From CAWDJT01 sp963828705 (GTDB lineage Bacteria; Desulfobacterota; Syntrophobacteria; Syntrophobacterales; Syntrophobacteraceae): 64,000 nucleotides of DNA. Made by a program: the position numbers and the translations under genes. This document shows positions 55,479-64,000 of the stretch, piece by piece. The notes under the pieces were generated by a model. The model was not told the origin of the DNA. It did no database searches and was given only the letters and a program-made list of their open reading frames with translations. Numbering within the stretch: position 1 is the first letter of the stretch; every line of letters starts with the position of its first letter. The DNA is taken from NCBI GenBank assembly GCA_963828705.1, contig CAWHGA010000002.1:7112-71111 (forward strand). Reading direction: 5' to 3'.

Positions 55479-58133
55479 TCATTTCTTATCACTTCTCGCC
55501 ACTGTAGGTGAGTTCGTCGCCTTCTTGGGTTTGCCGCTCACCTGCTGTTGCAGTGCGTGCAGGGCCTGCAAAGCAGCCATAGGGGTCAAATGATCCAGAT
55601 CCAGGGCCAGGAGCTGGTTCCTGAGCGTTTCCAGGGGGTTCTGGAAAAGTGACAACTGGAGCCCCACGACCTTTCCGGTGCGAGTCCGTCTGCGTTGGGG
55701 ATGGAGAGTGGCGACTTGGGCTTCGGCAGGTCCGGTCTGTTCCAGCTGGTTCAGGATCTCGCGGCTGCGGGTGATCACTTCAGACGGAATCCCGGCCAGG
55801 CGAGCCACCTGGATACCGTAGCTCTTGTTGGTGCCGCCGGGGACCAGTTTGTGAAAGAAGATGATCTCGTTTTGCCACTCCTTGATGGCCACGTTGAGGT
55901 TCTGCACCCGCGGAAAGGTGCGGGCCAGCTCGGTGAGTTCATGGTAATGGGTAGCAAAGAGCGTCTTGACGCCAACTCCCTGAAGGTCATGGAGGTGTTC
56001 GGCCACGGCCCAGGCGATGCTCAAACCGTCAAAAGTGCTGGTGCCGCGCCCGATCTCATCCAGGATCACCAGGCTGCGAGGGGTGGCCTGATGGAGGATG
56101 GAGGCGGTTTCCTGCATTTCCACCATGAAGGTCGAGCGGCCGCGGGCCAGGTCGTCAGCCGCGCCCACCCGGGTGAAGATGCGGTCCACCAATCCCAGAT
56201 GGGCTTCGCCGGCCGGTACGAAACTGCCGATCTGCGCCATCAAAACAATCAGTGCCGCTTGCCGCAGGATAGTGGATTTGCCCGCCATATTGGGGCCGGT
56301 GATTATGAGCACCTGGCGTGATTCGTTGTCCATGTCGAGATCGTTGGGGACGAAAGCCCCCCGATCCAGGAAGTGCTCGATCACCGGATGGCGGCCGTCC
56401 TGAATGTGGATGATGCCGCTTGAATCGAGCTGCGGACAGCAGTAGTCGTACTGTCGCCGCCACTTCGGCCAACCCGATAGACAATCGAGTTCCGCCAACA
56501 CTTCGGCCATGACCTGGATGCGGCGGGCTTGCGCGGCCACTGCCAGACGCAGCTCATGAAACAGCCGCTCTTCCAGCTCCTGACGCTTTTCTTCCGCCTC
56601 CAGCACCTGGGTTTCAAACACCTTGAGCTGTTCGGTGATGTAACGCTCGGCATTGACCAGGGTCTGTTTGCGGATGTAGTCGGGCGGCACCGCACCCAGG
56701 TTGGCTCTTGGAGATCTCGACATAGTAACCGAAAACCTTGTTGTAACGAACCTTGAGGGAATTGATCCCGGTACGCTGGCGCTCTTCGGTTTCGTACTGA
56801 GCCATCCAGCCCTTGGCGTCGCGGCTGAGGCGCACGTAATGGTCCAGCTCGGCGTCCACGCCGGGGCGAATCACACCGCCGTGGGCGAGGCTGAGTGGCG
56901 GGTCATCCACCAGGGTTGCGGCGATATGGGCGGTGACATCGACCAGCGCATCCCACTGGTCGCGAAGCGCCGTCAGCCGTTGACTGCTGAGGTGCTGCAG
57001 GTCGTTGTGAAGGCCTGGCAGCAGTTCGAGGGATTTGCGTAGCGCCAGGAGGTCCCGGGGGGTAGCATTGCCCACATGGATGCGGCTGTTGAGGCGTTCG
57101 ATGTCATGGATCGATCCGAGGCGTTCTCGGATCTGTCGGCGGCGACCATCCTGAGTCACCAGCTCGGCCACCCCCTGCTGGCGAAGCAGGATGGCATCGC
57201 AGATCCAGCAGGGGATAGCGCAGCCATTGCTGCAGGCGGCCGACCTCCCATGGCGGTTTGAGTCTGGTCGATGATGTCGAGGAGCGATCCTTTGCGGCCG
57301 GAAAAGCTGGCTGAAGTGAAGATCTCGAGGTTGCGCAGGGTGGCTTCGTCCAGCACCATGAAATCAGTTCGATGGTAGGGCAGCAGCCGCGTCACATGCT
57401 GACAGGAACCCAGATGATTGGCGTGTGCGTAGGTGAGAATGGCCCCGGCGGCGCCGACGGCCGGATTTCATGTCCTGGACCCCGAAACCATCCAGGGACT
57501 TGACCTGAAAGTGCCGGCAAAGCCCTTCGACGGATCGTGTCCGATCGAAATCGTAGGGGTCGACGCGGGTGATGGCGATCTCACTCAAGGGTGGTTGTTT
57601 GGCGGCCAGGGGCAGGTCTTCATCTTCGGCCAGAAGCAGTTCCCGGGGGCCACACGCAACAGTTCGTCGCGGAGAGCTTCGGCACCGTCGAGTTCCACCA
57701 CCCGGAATTCGCCGGTGGACACATCGAGATAGGCCAGGCCGTAGAGTGAGGCCCGCTGACTAACGGCAGCCAGGTAGTTGGGTTGTTTGGCGCTGAGGTT
57801 GCTGGGATCAACAATCAGACCCGGGGTGATCACCCGGGTCACGGCGCGCCGCACCAGCCCTTTGGCGTGACGCGGGTTCTCGATTTGGTCGCAGATGGCC
57901 ACCTTGTGACCGGATGCCACCAGCCGGGCGATATAGCCGTCGGCGGAGTGGTAGGGGACGCCGCACATGGGGACGGGATTTTCGGCATGGCGGTCGCGGG
58001 AGGTGAGCGTGATCTCGAGGATGCGAGCCGCAGTCACGGCATCTTCCATGAATAGTTCGTAGAAATCCCCCATCCGATAGAGCAGCAGGGCCTCTGGGTG
58101 CTGGGCCTTGATCTCCAGATACTGCTGCATCAT
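55479..58133 (-). CDS. mutS: DNA mismatch repair protein MutS (at least four frame breaks)
   Basis: About 885 codons, normal for MutS. Start MMQQYLEIKAQHPEALLLYR with the mismatch-probe region GDFYELFMEDAVTAARILEI. Then PVPMCGVPYHSADGYIARLV, the core LLPYHRTDFMVLDEATLRNL, NSLKVRYNKVFGYYVEISKS, and the ATPase with ITGPNMAGKSTILRQAALIV, GRSTFMVEMQETASIL, VILDEIGRGTSTFDGLSIAW and LFATHYHELTELA. Breaks lie near 57640, 57440, 57210 and 56700, and possibly one more. All motifs survive in their frames, which argues for sequence error; if real, the cell would lack mismatch repair. Confidence 0.9.
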
Positions 58134-58620
58134 CGGAGTGACTCTTGGTCATGGCGATGGCGCTGTTCCTCAAGGGTAGTAGGTGCGCTACTGGGTCGGT
58201 ACTTCCTGCGGCCACAGAGCAAACCGTCAACCGGTGGTCTGGCCCAGGAAACAACATATACTACCGCACCTCGGAAGGCTCGCCAAGGAAGATCATGTTT
58301 CGGCAGTTCACAGCTCTGTTTCTTTAAGAATCGCCGCGCCACGACGGGCAGGATTGGGACCCAGGCTGCCAGGAACTGGTGTTGACGCTGCGACGGTTGC
58401 GGCTGATCCCCAAAATGCCGATAGGCGATGGGCGGCAGGGTCATGACGCCCACTGCGCCCGCCGAAGTCAACAGGAACAAAACCGCCATTCCAATGCGCG
58501 GCTGAATTCGCTCACACTGGTGGTTGGGATATGATTTCCATCTATAGTATCGAGAAGCTGTTGTGGGCGGTACACTCAAACCTATTGACATTTGATGCAC
58601 ATGAGATGTACGTGAAATGC
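58134..58620. other. divergent gap between mutS and the sigma-54 activator
   Basis: About 490 bases. No supported gene on either strand. TTGACA at 58583-58588 could be a -35 box, but no good -10 follows, and the frame of the activator gene is open back to 58531. Confidence 0.4.
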
Positions 58621-60111
58621 ATGAATCCTACTGTAGAACTATCAGCTTCGGATCGATCTTTTTTCGGTCTGGTGTCCCGGGCGGCGTTCAGCAACCCGTT
58701 CAGTGATGATCGGGAGGAACTGGATCTTGCCATTGCCGATTGTTCGCCGCAGGTTGCCTATGATGAGCGGGTTGACCGGGTGATCGAGCGGGTCCGGGAA
58801 CGGGTCGGCAGGCTGGCAGCGGCTGGCAGGGCTGACCTTCGCCGCTATCGGGGTGAGGATCGCGCCAGTTTGCAGAGCGCCTTTCTCTTTGATGTGTTCC
58901 ATTACTTCTACGACCACTTCGACCGCTTGATTATGGACCAGATCCAAGCCGGTCATGATCCCCGCCCCGTGCTGTTCGGCCGCGATACCCTGGCCATGCT
59001 CACCGGGCGAGGTTTTGCCGCTGCCGAGGCACAGCGCTTTTTCGCGATGTTTTACCAGGTGCGGCGGGCGTTTTACTTCATCAACCAGGGGCTGGTGGGG
59101 CGCAGCCGCTCGATGAAGGGCCTTCGCCGGCACTTGTGGAACAACATTTTCACCCACGATGCGCGCTGGTATGAACGCTACCTGTGGAACCGCATGGAGG
59201 ATTTCTCGACACTGGTGCTCGGCGAAACCGGTACCGGGAAGGGCGCCGCGGCCGCCGCCATTGGCCGTTCCGGGTATATTCCCTATGATGACCGGAAGGC
59301 TTGTTTTACTGAAAGTTTCACGCGCAATTTCATTGCGATCAACTTGTCACAGTATCCCGAAACGCTCATCGAGTCAGAGTTGTTCGGCCACCGGAAGGGG
59401 GCTTTTACCGGCGCCATCGATCATCATCAGGGGATCTTTGCCCGATGCAGCCCGCATGGCGCCATCTTTCTAGATGAGGTTGGGGACGTATCCATTCCAG
59501 TCCAGGTGAAGCTTCTGCAAGTGTTGCAGGATCGGACCTTTTCGCCGGTGGGCAGTCACGAATCGCTACGTTTCAGTGGCCGGGTTATTGCCGCCACCAA
59601 CAAAGCGCTGCCCGAGTTGCGCCAAGCCGGGCTGTTCCGCGATGACTTTTTCTATCGTCTCTGTTCGGATGTGATTGTGGTGCCGCCGTTTCGGCAACGG
59701 CTGCAGGAGGACCCGGAAGAAATGGGCGGCATGGTAAGCCACCTGATCCAGCGGATCCTCGGGGCAAACCCGAAAGAAATGACTCAGCTGGTTTGTTCGG
59801 TCATCGATAGGGAACTGGGTGTCGGTTACGGCTGGCCCGGCAATATTCGGGAACTGGAACAGGCCATTCGACGGATTTTGCTCACCAGGAAATACGCGGG
59901 AGATCATGGCGCGGTCGCGGTGGATGATTTCGGCCGGCTGGTTGCCGGCATACAAACCGGCAGGTTGAATGCGCAAGAACTTGTGAGCGCTTACTGTGCC
60001 TTGCTCCATGAGCGGTTTGGAACCTACGAGGAGGTCTCACGAAGGACCGGCCTGGATCGGCGGACGGTGAAGAAATACATAACGCAGGCCACGACGGCGG
60101 GAAACGAGTAG
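58621..60111 (+). CDS. sigma-54-dependent transcriptional activator with unrecognised N-terminal half
   Basis: About 496 residues from ATG 58621; an in-frame ATG at 58531 adds 30. AAA+ domain: LVLGETGTGKGAAAAAIG (Walker A with Gly where Glu is usual), ESELFGHRKGAFTGAIDHHQ with the GAFTGA loop that contacts sigma-54, HGAIFLDEVGDVSIPVQVKL (Walker B), and YGWPGNIRELEQAIRRIL. A C-terminal helix-turn-helix (FGTYEEVSRRTGLDRRTVKK) binds DNA. The first 200 residues (SASDRSFFGLVSRAAFSNPF; DVFHYFYDHFDRLIMDQIQA; QRFFAMFYQVRRAFYFINQG) are not a receiver, GAF or PAS domain I can recognise. Signal and targets unknown. Intact. Confidence 0.9.
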   Translation: MNPTVELSASDRSFFGLVSRAAFSNPFSDDREELDLAIADCSPQVAYDERVDRVIERVRERVGRLAAAGRADLRRYRGEDRASLQSAFLFDVFHYFYDHFDRLIMDQIQAGHDPRPVLFGRDTLAMLTGRGFAAAEAQRFFAMFYQVRRAFYFINQGLVGRSRSMKGLRRHLWNNIFTHDARWYERYLWNRMEDFSTLVLGETGTGKGAAAAAIGRSGYIPYDDRKACFTESFTRNFIAINLSQYPETLIESELFGHRKGAFTGAIDHHQGIFARCSPHGAIFLDEVGDVSIPVQVKLLQVLQDRTFSPVGSHESLRFSGRVIAATNKALPELRQAGLFRDDFFYRLCSDVIVVPPFRQRLQEDPEEMGGMVSHLIQRILGANPKEMTQLVCSVIDRELGVGYGWPGNIRELEQAIRRILLTRKYAGDHGAVAVDDFGRLVAGIQTGRLNAQELVSAYCALLHERFGTYEEVSRRTGLDRRTVKKYITQATTAGNE

Positions 60112-60128
60112 TGGCGTGGGGCGGCCCT

Positions 60129-60471
60129 CTAAGCCTGTTCCTTGCCCAGGGCCTGCGGTGCTTCCTGGTCTGCCTTGGTCTCCTGGGGCTGCTGTTGCAC
60201 CTGGGCCGGCTCTTTTGGATTGCGCTGGTCCTTGAGCATCCGCCGCATTCTTGAGATAGGGTTTGAGCATCACCAACAAGCCCAACAGGAACCCCAGCAA
60301 GGCGGCCATGCCAATGACCGTGTACACCCGATGGAACCAGGTGAAAGCCTCATGGATATGGAAGTCCAGGCTGAACGGCACGAGACCGTTGAAAGTCGGC
60401 AGGTTCTGATAGACGAACAGACCCACGATGGCCAATAGCAGGCCGCCGGTGATCCAGCTAAACACTCTCAT
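60129..60471 (-). CDS. lapA: LapA-domain (DUF1049) membrane protein (one frameshift)
   Basis: From ATG 60471: MRVFSWITGGLLLAIVGLFV, YQNLPTFNGLVPFSLDFHIH and VIGMAALLGFLLGLLVMLKP, i.e. two membrane segments of the lipopolysaccharide assembly protein A domain. A one-base change near 60248 leads into the cytoplasmic tail MRRMLKDQRNPKEPAQVQQQ and a stop at 60129-60131. It overlaps the end of the HIT gene by 14 bases. Confidence 0.78.
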
Positions 60472-60958
60472 GGGTATTCCCTTCCCTGAAGTAGACCAGG
60501 AGTTTGGCGTAGGTCTGCTGCAGGTGTTCCGGGATACTGCGGACATCGGCAAGTACTGTCATGAAGTTGGTGTCGCCGCGCCAGCGAGGAACCACATGGA
60601 AATGCAGATGTTCTTCGACGCCCGCACCGGCTTCAGCGCCGAGGTTCATGCCGATGTTGAAGCCGTTTGGGTTCATAACCTTGGTGAGGATCGCGGTGCA
60701 GCGGGTCACCCAGCGCATCAGGTCGAGCAGTTCGGCATCGTTGAGGTCGTTAAGAGAGGACACGTGGCGCCAGGGGGCCACCAGCAGGTGGCCATTGTTG
60801 TAAGGGTATTTGTTCATCATGACCATGACGTTCTTGCCACGATGCAGAATCAGCCGGGCCTCGTCGCTTAGCCCGTCGCCTTCGGGACAGAAGATGCAGT
60901 AAGGTTCGCGTTTGCCCAAAATGTATTCGATCCGCCAAGGCGCCCAAAGATTTTGCAT
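60458..60958 (-). CDS. HIT family nucleotide hydrolase/phosphorylase
   Basis: About 166 residues. MQNLWAPWRIEYILGKREPY, CIFC at residue 22, VMMNKYPYNNGHLLVAPWRH, and the histidine triad HLHFHVVPRW. The C-x2-C plus WAPWR opening is shared with Ap4A-phosphorylase-like HIT proteins of Desulfobacterota and actinobacteria. Probably acts on dinucleoside polyphosphates or AMP derivatives. Overlaps lapA. Confidence 0.9.
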   Translation of the reverse strand: MQNLWAPWRIEYILGKREPYCIFCPEGDGLSDEARLILHRGKNVMVMMNKYPYNNGHLLVAPWRHVSSLNDLNDAELLDLMRWVTRCTAILTKVMNPNGFNIGMNLGAEAGAGVEEHLHFHVVPRWRGDTNFMTVLADVRSIPEHLQQTYAKLLVYFREGNTHESV

Positions 60959-60978
60959 GAATCGTCTCCTCGTGAAAT

Positions 60979-61455
60979 CTACACCGGAATGATATCCGCA
61001 TGAAATGTCTTGTCAACGCGAAGCAAACCAAGGCTGCAGGGTGCGCCTCGCCGGCCCGCCGACACCGACCCCGGATTGAACCAGAGGATGCCGTTGGCTC
61101 GATGCTGGTAGGGTTGGTGGGTATGGCCGAACATCACCACATCCACATCCTGAAATTCGGCGCAAAGGTTTTCGGGTAGTTCACCGGCCGCGCCCCACCC
61201 ATGGATCAGTCCCACCCGGTACTTCCCCAAACGCAGGATCTTCTTGGTCGGCAACTGCCGGCGAATGCCGGCGCCGTCCATGTTCCCGCAGACCCCTTCA
61301 AAAGGGAATTGCAGCAGATAATCCAGGACCGCGTTGCCGACAATGTCTCCTAGATGAATCACCAGATCGGCACCGCGACAGTAGCGTTCGCAAAGCGCTT
61401 CGAATTGGGGCGTCACTTCGTAGAGATGAGTATCCGACATTACCACAATGTTCAT
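60979..61455 (-). CDS. YfcE/MJ0936-type metallophosphoesterase
   Basis: About 158 residues from ATG 61455 (MNIVVMSDTHLYEVTPQFEA). Metal ligands appear in SDTHL, IHLGDIVG, GVCGNMDG, LIHGWGAAGEL (as the GH-like motif) and MFGHTHQPYQH. The end NPGSVSAGRRGAPCSLGLLR is typical. Cleaves phosphodiesters; natural substrate unknown. Starts the string phosphoesterase-HIT-lapA. Confidence 0.88.
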   Translation of the reverse strand: MNIVVMSDTHLYEVTPQFEALCERYCRGADLVIHLGDIVGNAVLDYLLQFPFEGVCGNMDGAGIRRQLPTKKILRLGKYRVGLIHGWGAAGELPENLCAEFQDVDVVMFGHTHQPYQHRANGILWFNPGSVSAGRRGAPCSLGLLRVDKTFHADIIPV

Positions 61456-61953
61456 GATGCCAGCACCATAACGCATATCCGCCTGAAGCGAGGGATTTTC
61501 TAACTTCAGCCTGCCGAGCCTCATTGGCGCCAGGGCAAATTCAGGAAGTGATGGTCAGCCCCGGCCCGTTCCTGACACGGTAAGGTTCTTCGTGGGGCAA
61601 GCTTGCCGGGCATGACCCGAGTTGGCGGGGGAAAGCTCACGAGTCGGGACCCGGGAAAATGCCAAAAAACTCTTGGAATCTGGGTAGTTAACCGCCAGCA
61701 GTATAGCTCTTCGCGGAGAAAATTCAAGCCTAAACTGATGACTTGTATGGCTCCTCCACCATGAAGGAAACACATTGACTTCGGTGACTCAATGGCAAAC
61801 AATCTTGGGCAAATTTTAGTGTCGACAATCAAGCTCGAATCCGTTCCCCGTTGATAATGTCAGATGTGAGGGTTGACCGGTCCGCTAATAGAGACCCAGC
61901 GCATGGTTCTGGCTGGAACGCATTTTTGAGCGGTGAGCGGATAGGATCGGCTT
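61456..61953. other. gap before the histidine kinase
   Basis: About 500 bases separating divergent genes. Short frames are present but unconvincing. I see no clear repeat, terminator or promoter. Confidence 0.4.
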
Positions 61954-63623
61954 ATGAGATACCCTACCATCAAAAGAGTCCTGCCGGTGCTTGCCTTCAT
62001 CTTCTTCGGCTGTGGGGCAGTGGCGCTCTGGCAAAACCAGGTTGACCACGAACGCGAAATCATTCTGCGGCATGCGGAGACTTCGGCGCAGCAGTTCCGC
62101 ATTCGGGTTGAAGGTTTGATGAATGCCCGCATTGCGTCCTTGAAGTTGATGGCGGACCGCTGGGTGGAGCGGCAGCCTCCCGACTTCAGTGAACAGCGTT
62201 TCTACGGCTTTGCTGACATCTTGTTCCGGCACTACCAGGGTTTTGCCGAGATCCATTGGATCGATCCCGCCGGCTTAGTACGTTGGATCTATCCAGTCCA
62301 CAACGACTCCCCATGGCGAAGCACTAAGCTCGCTCACCATTCCGATTCGCATTATCATGTCGAATTGGTCCAGACCGGAGCAAGCTCCACGGGCACCGTG
62401 ACCTCGTGCACCGAGTTCCAAGATGGCAAGATGGGATTCCACATTCTCGTTCCGCTGGTGTTGGGAGAAAAGCTTCAGGGATTCCTGGATGGGGTGTTTC
62501 TGCTGTCGCAAATCATGGAGATGAGTGTCCCCCAAGGCATTCGGGAGGATTTCTCCATCAGGCTGTACGAAGACAACCAGCTCATCTATACCGGCGGCGC
62601 GCCAGGCGACTTGAAGCCGGGAGTGAAGCGAGATTCTTTACGACAGGATATCCATTTTGTCGACCGGCACTGGCAGGTGGATCTGGAACCGAGCGTCGAC
62701 TACTACGCGAAAGCATCCGGCCGGCATCGCAATGTGCTGGCGTTTGGTCTGGCCCTTTCGGCGGTCCTTTCCCTGCTCCTTTACGCCCTCCTCAGGCGTA
62801 TGGAGTTGTACCGGGAATCGCGTGACCAGGCCCTTCGCGAAGTGACCGAACGCCAACAGTGGAGGCGGTGCTTCGCGACCAGTGAAAAGCAGCTGGAGAC
62901 CCTGTTGGCGGAACTGTCTACCAAGAATGCCGAATTGGGGTCCTTTGTATATACCGTTTCCCATGACCTCAAGACCCCCATCGTCACCATCGAGGGCTTC
63001 ATTGGTGCTTTGCGTGAAGATTTCGCCGATCGACTGTCGGAAACCGGCGAACAGTATCTCCGTTACATGAGTGACGCAGCGTGCAAGATGGAGGGCCTTA
63101 TCAATGACCTGTTAAATCTCTCACGCATCGGGCGTCTCTCCAAAGCAAGGCCGAATTTCCTTTTGGCGACCTGCTCCTTGAGGCCATGGAAACGCTGCGG
63201 CCTCAGATGGAAGCGCGAGGCATTGAGGTCCACATTCAAGCAGAACTGCCGGTTGTCTACGGGGAGCGTAAGCGGATCAACCAGGTAGTGGACAATCTGT
63301 TGAATAACTCGGTGAAATACATCGGCAAGGACAACCCGAGCCCGCGAATCGAGGTCGGGTGTCTGGATCAGGACGGTCAGACGGTGTTCTTTGTCCGTGA
63401 CAATGGCATCGGGATTGAGAACAGATATTTTGACAAGATCTTCCAGATCTTCGAACGCCTGCCGGCTGCCAAGAGGGAAGGGGAGGGGACCGGCATCGGC
63501 CTGACCATTGTGAAACGAATCGTCGAACTGCACGGCGGGAGAATCTGGCTTGACTCGGAACCTGGTAAGGGAACAACCTTCTTCTTCACACTTGGGAATA
63601 AGGATAAAGGCCATGCATTTTGA
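61954..63623 (+). CDS. membrane sensor histidine kinase (one frameshift)
   Basis: About 556 residues. Membrane helix 1 (VLPVLAFIFFGCGAVALW) and helix 2 (VLAFGLALSAVLSLLLYALL) bracket a periplasmic sensing domain of about 230 residues that resembles CHASE domains (FADILFRHYQGFAEIHWIDP; GKMGFHILVPLVLGEKLQGF). A short coiled segment then leads to the dimerisation box SFVYTVSHDLKTPIVTIEGF (phospho-His). After a frame change near 63160 comes the ATPase domain with INQVVDNLLNNSVKYI, FVRDNGIGI and GEGTGIGLTIVKRIVELHGG. It overlaps the response-regulator start by 11 bases, so the two form a two-component pair. Confidence 0.9.
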
Positions 63624-64000
63624 ACCTGCTTCCATTTTGCTGGTGGAAGACGAAGAAGCTCACGCGCGATTGACCGAACGGGCCATCCGCAAGGCCGGCA
63701 ACGCCAATCGCATTCATGTGGTCCCAGACGGTGAGCAGGCGCTGGACTACCTGTTCCACCGGGGCCAGTACTCCGACCCGACCAAGCACCCGCGCCCTGG
63801 GCTGATCCTGCTTGACATTAAGCTTCCGGGTATCGATGGTATCGAGGTTCTGAAACAGATCAAGGCTGACCCGATATTGCGCAAGATCCCGGTGATCATG
63901 CTCACCACTTCGGAACGCGATGAAGACATGGCGGGATCGTATGCCATTACGCCAATAGCTATCTGACCAAGCCGGTTGGATTCAAGGAATTTGAAGAAAA
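63613..64000 (+). CDS. response regulator receiver protein, cut by right edge (one frameshift)
   Basis: From ATG 63613: MHFEPASILLVEDEEAHARL (acidic pocket), GLILLDIKLPGIDGIEVLKQ (phospho-acceptor Asp), VIMLTTSERDEDMA, then after a frame change near 63940 ANSYLTKPVGFKEFEE with the conserved Lys. It is of the Rcp1-like, receiver-only type that pairs with phytochrome-like or CHASE kinases. The last part lies beyond the window. Confidence 0.88.

Noticed and set aside
58583..58615. Promoter with TTGACA before the sigma-54 activator
   Set aside because: No acceptable -10 box at 16-18 bases, and the activator frame may begin upstream of it.

Overview
The window reads as a stretch of chromosome from a Gram-negative, probably anaerobic bacterium of the Desulfobacterota (the former Deltaproteobacteria; Syntrophobacter-like groups are the best guess). 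The reasons are a CooT-DUF3842-FmdE-flavoredoxin gene set, a heptose epimerase for lipopolysaccharide, TonB/ExbBD, a LapA-domain protein and a sigma-54 activator. This is inference from gene content only. No rRNA, tRNA, CRISPR array or origin was seen. Many genes, including housekeeping ones, carry single-base frame breaks (exbB, tonB, cooT, the ABC permease, fumC, acn, qng1, an aminotransferase, thiolase, 3-hydroxyacyl-CoA dehydrogenase, an RNase, an amidase, mutS, lapA, a histidine kinase). Others nearby (sdhA, gltA, leuA, rlmN, hyuA) are clean. The likeliest cause is indel error in the sequence. Broken genes are given below as one full span.

Region 1 (1-12.1 kb, + strand after a DUF4338 fragment on - at the left edge) is a probable metal-uptake locus. 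It holds exbB-exbD-tonB, a nickel-binding CooT-like protein, DUF3842, a FecCD-type ABC importer (permease, ATPase, binding protein), FmdE, a flavoredoxin-like flavoprotein, trmO and a fragmented TonB-dependent receptor. Two long leaders, one before exbB and one before the permease, each end in a strong terminator hairpin close to the next start codon. This makes them candidates for metal-responsive RNA switches or attenuators.

Region 2 (about 9.6-22.5 kb) is accessory DNA bounded by two inverted copies of a 176-base dispersed repeat. It contains the broken receptor, a heptose epimerase with a damaged start and lost 3' end, a HigBA toxin-antitoxin pair, a 6-phosphofructokinase, small secreted proteins, a complete IS4-like element with an 11-base target duplication, and a DUF4258/YgiT-like toxin-antitoxin candidate.

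Region 3 (22.7-35.2 kb, all on -) reads cca, qng1 (queuosine salvage), acn, lspA, gltA, a GT-C glycosyltransferase, sdhA, sdhB, fumC. It supplies citrate synthase, aconitase, succinate dehydrogenase/fumarate reductase and fumarase, but no membrane anchor gene for SdhAB. Region 4 (35.3-38.7 kb, +) has a leucine-rich leader peptide and terminator hairpin ahead of leuA, then small genes. Region 5 (46.7-38.7 kb, -) is one long gene string: hyuA-like hydantoinase, histone-deacetylase-like hydrolase, rlmN, hisI, hisG, TPR lipoprotein, aminotransferase, engB.

Region 6 (47-64 kb) holds a rhomboid protease, a DUF167 protein and a thiolase/3-hydroxyacyl-CoA dehydrogenase/acyl-CoA dehydrogenase set on +. 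Next, on -, come an RNase II/R-family enzyme, a TPR-amidase and mutS. A sigma-54 activator with an unrecognised N-terminal half (+) follows, then a phosphoesterase-HIT-lapA string (-), and a membrane histidine kinase with its response regulator (+) running off the right edge.
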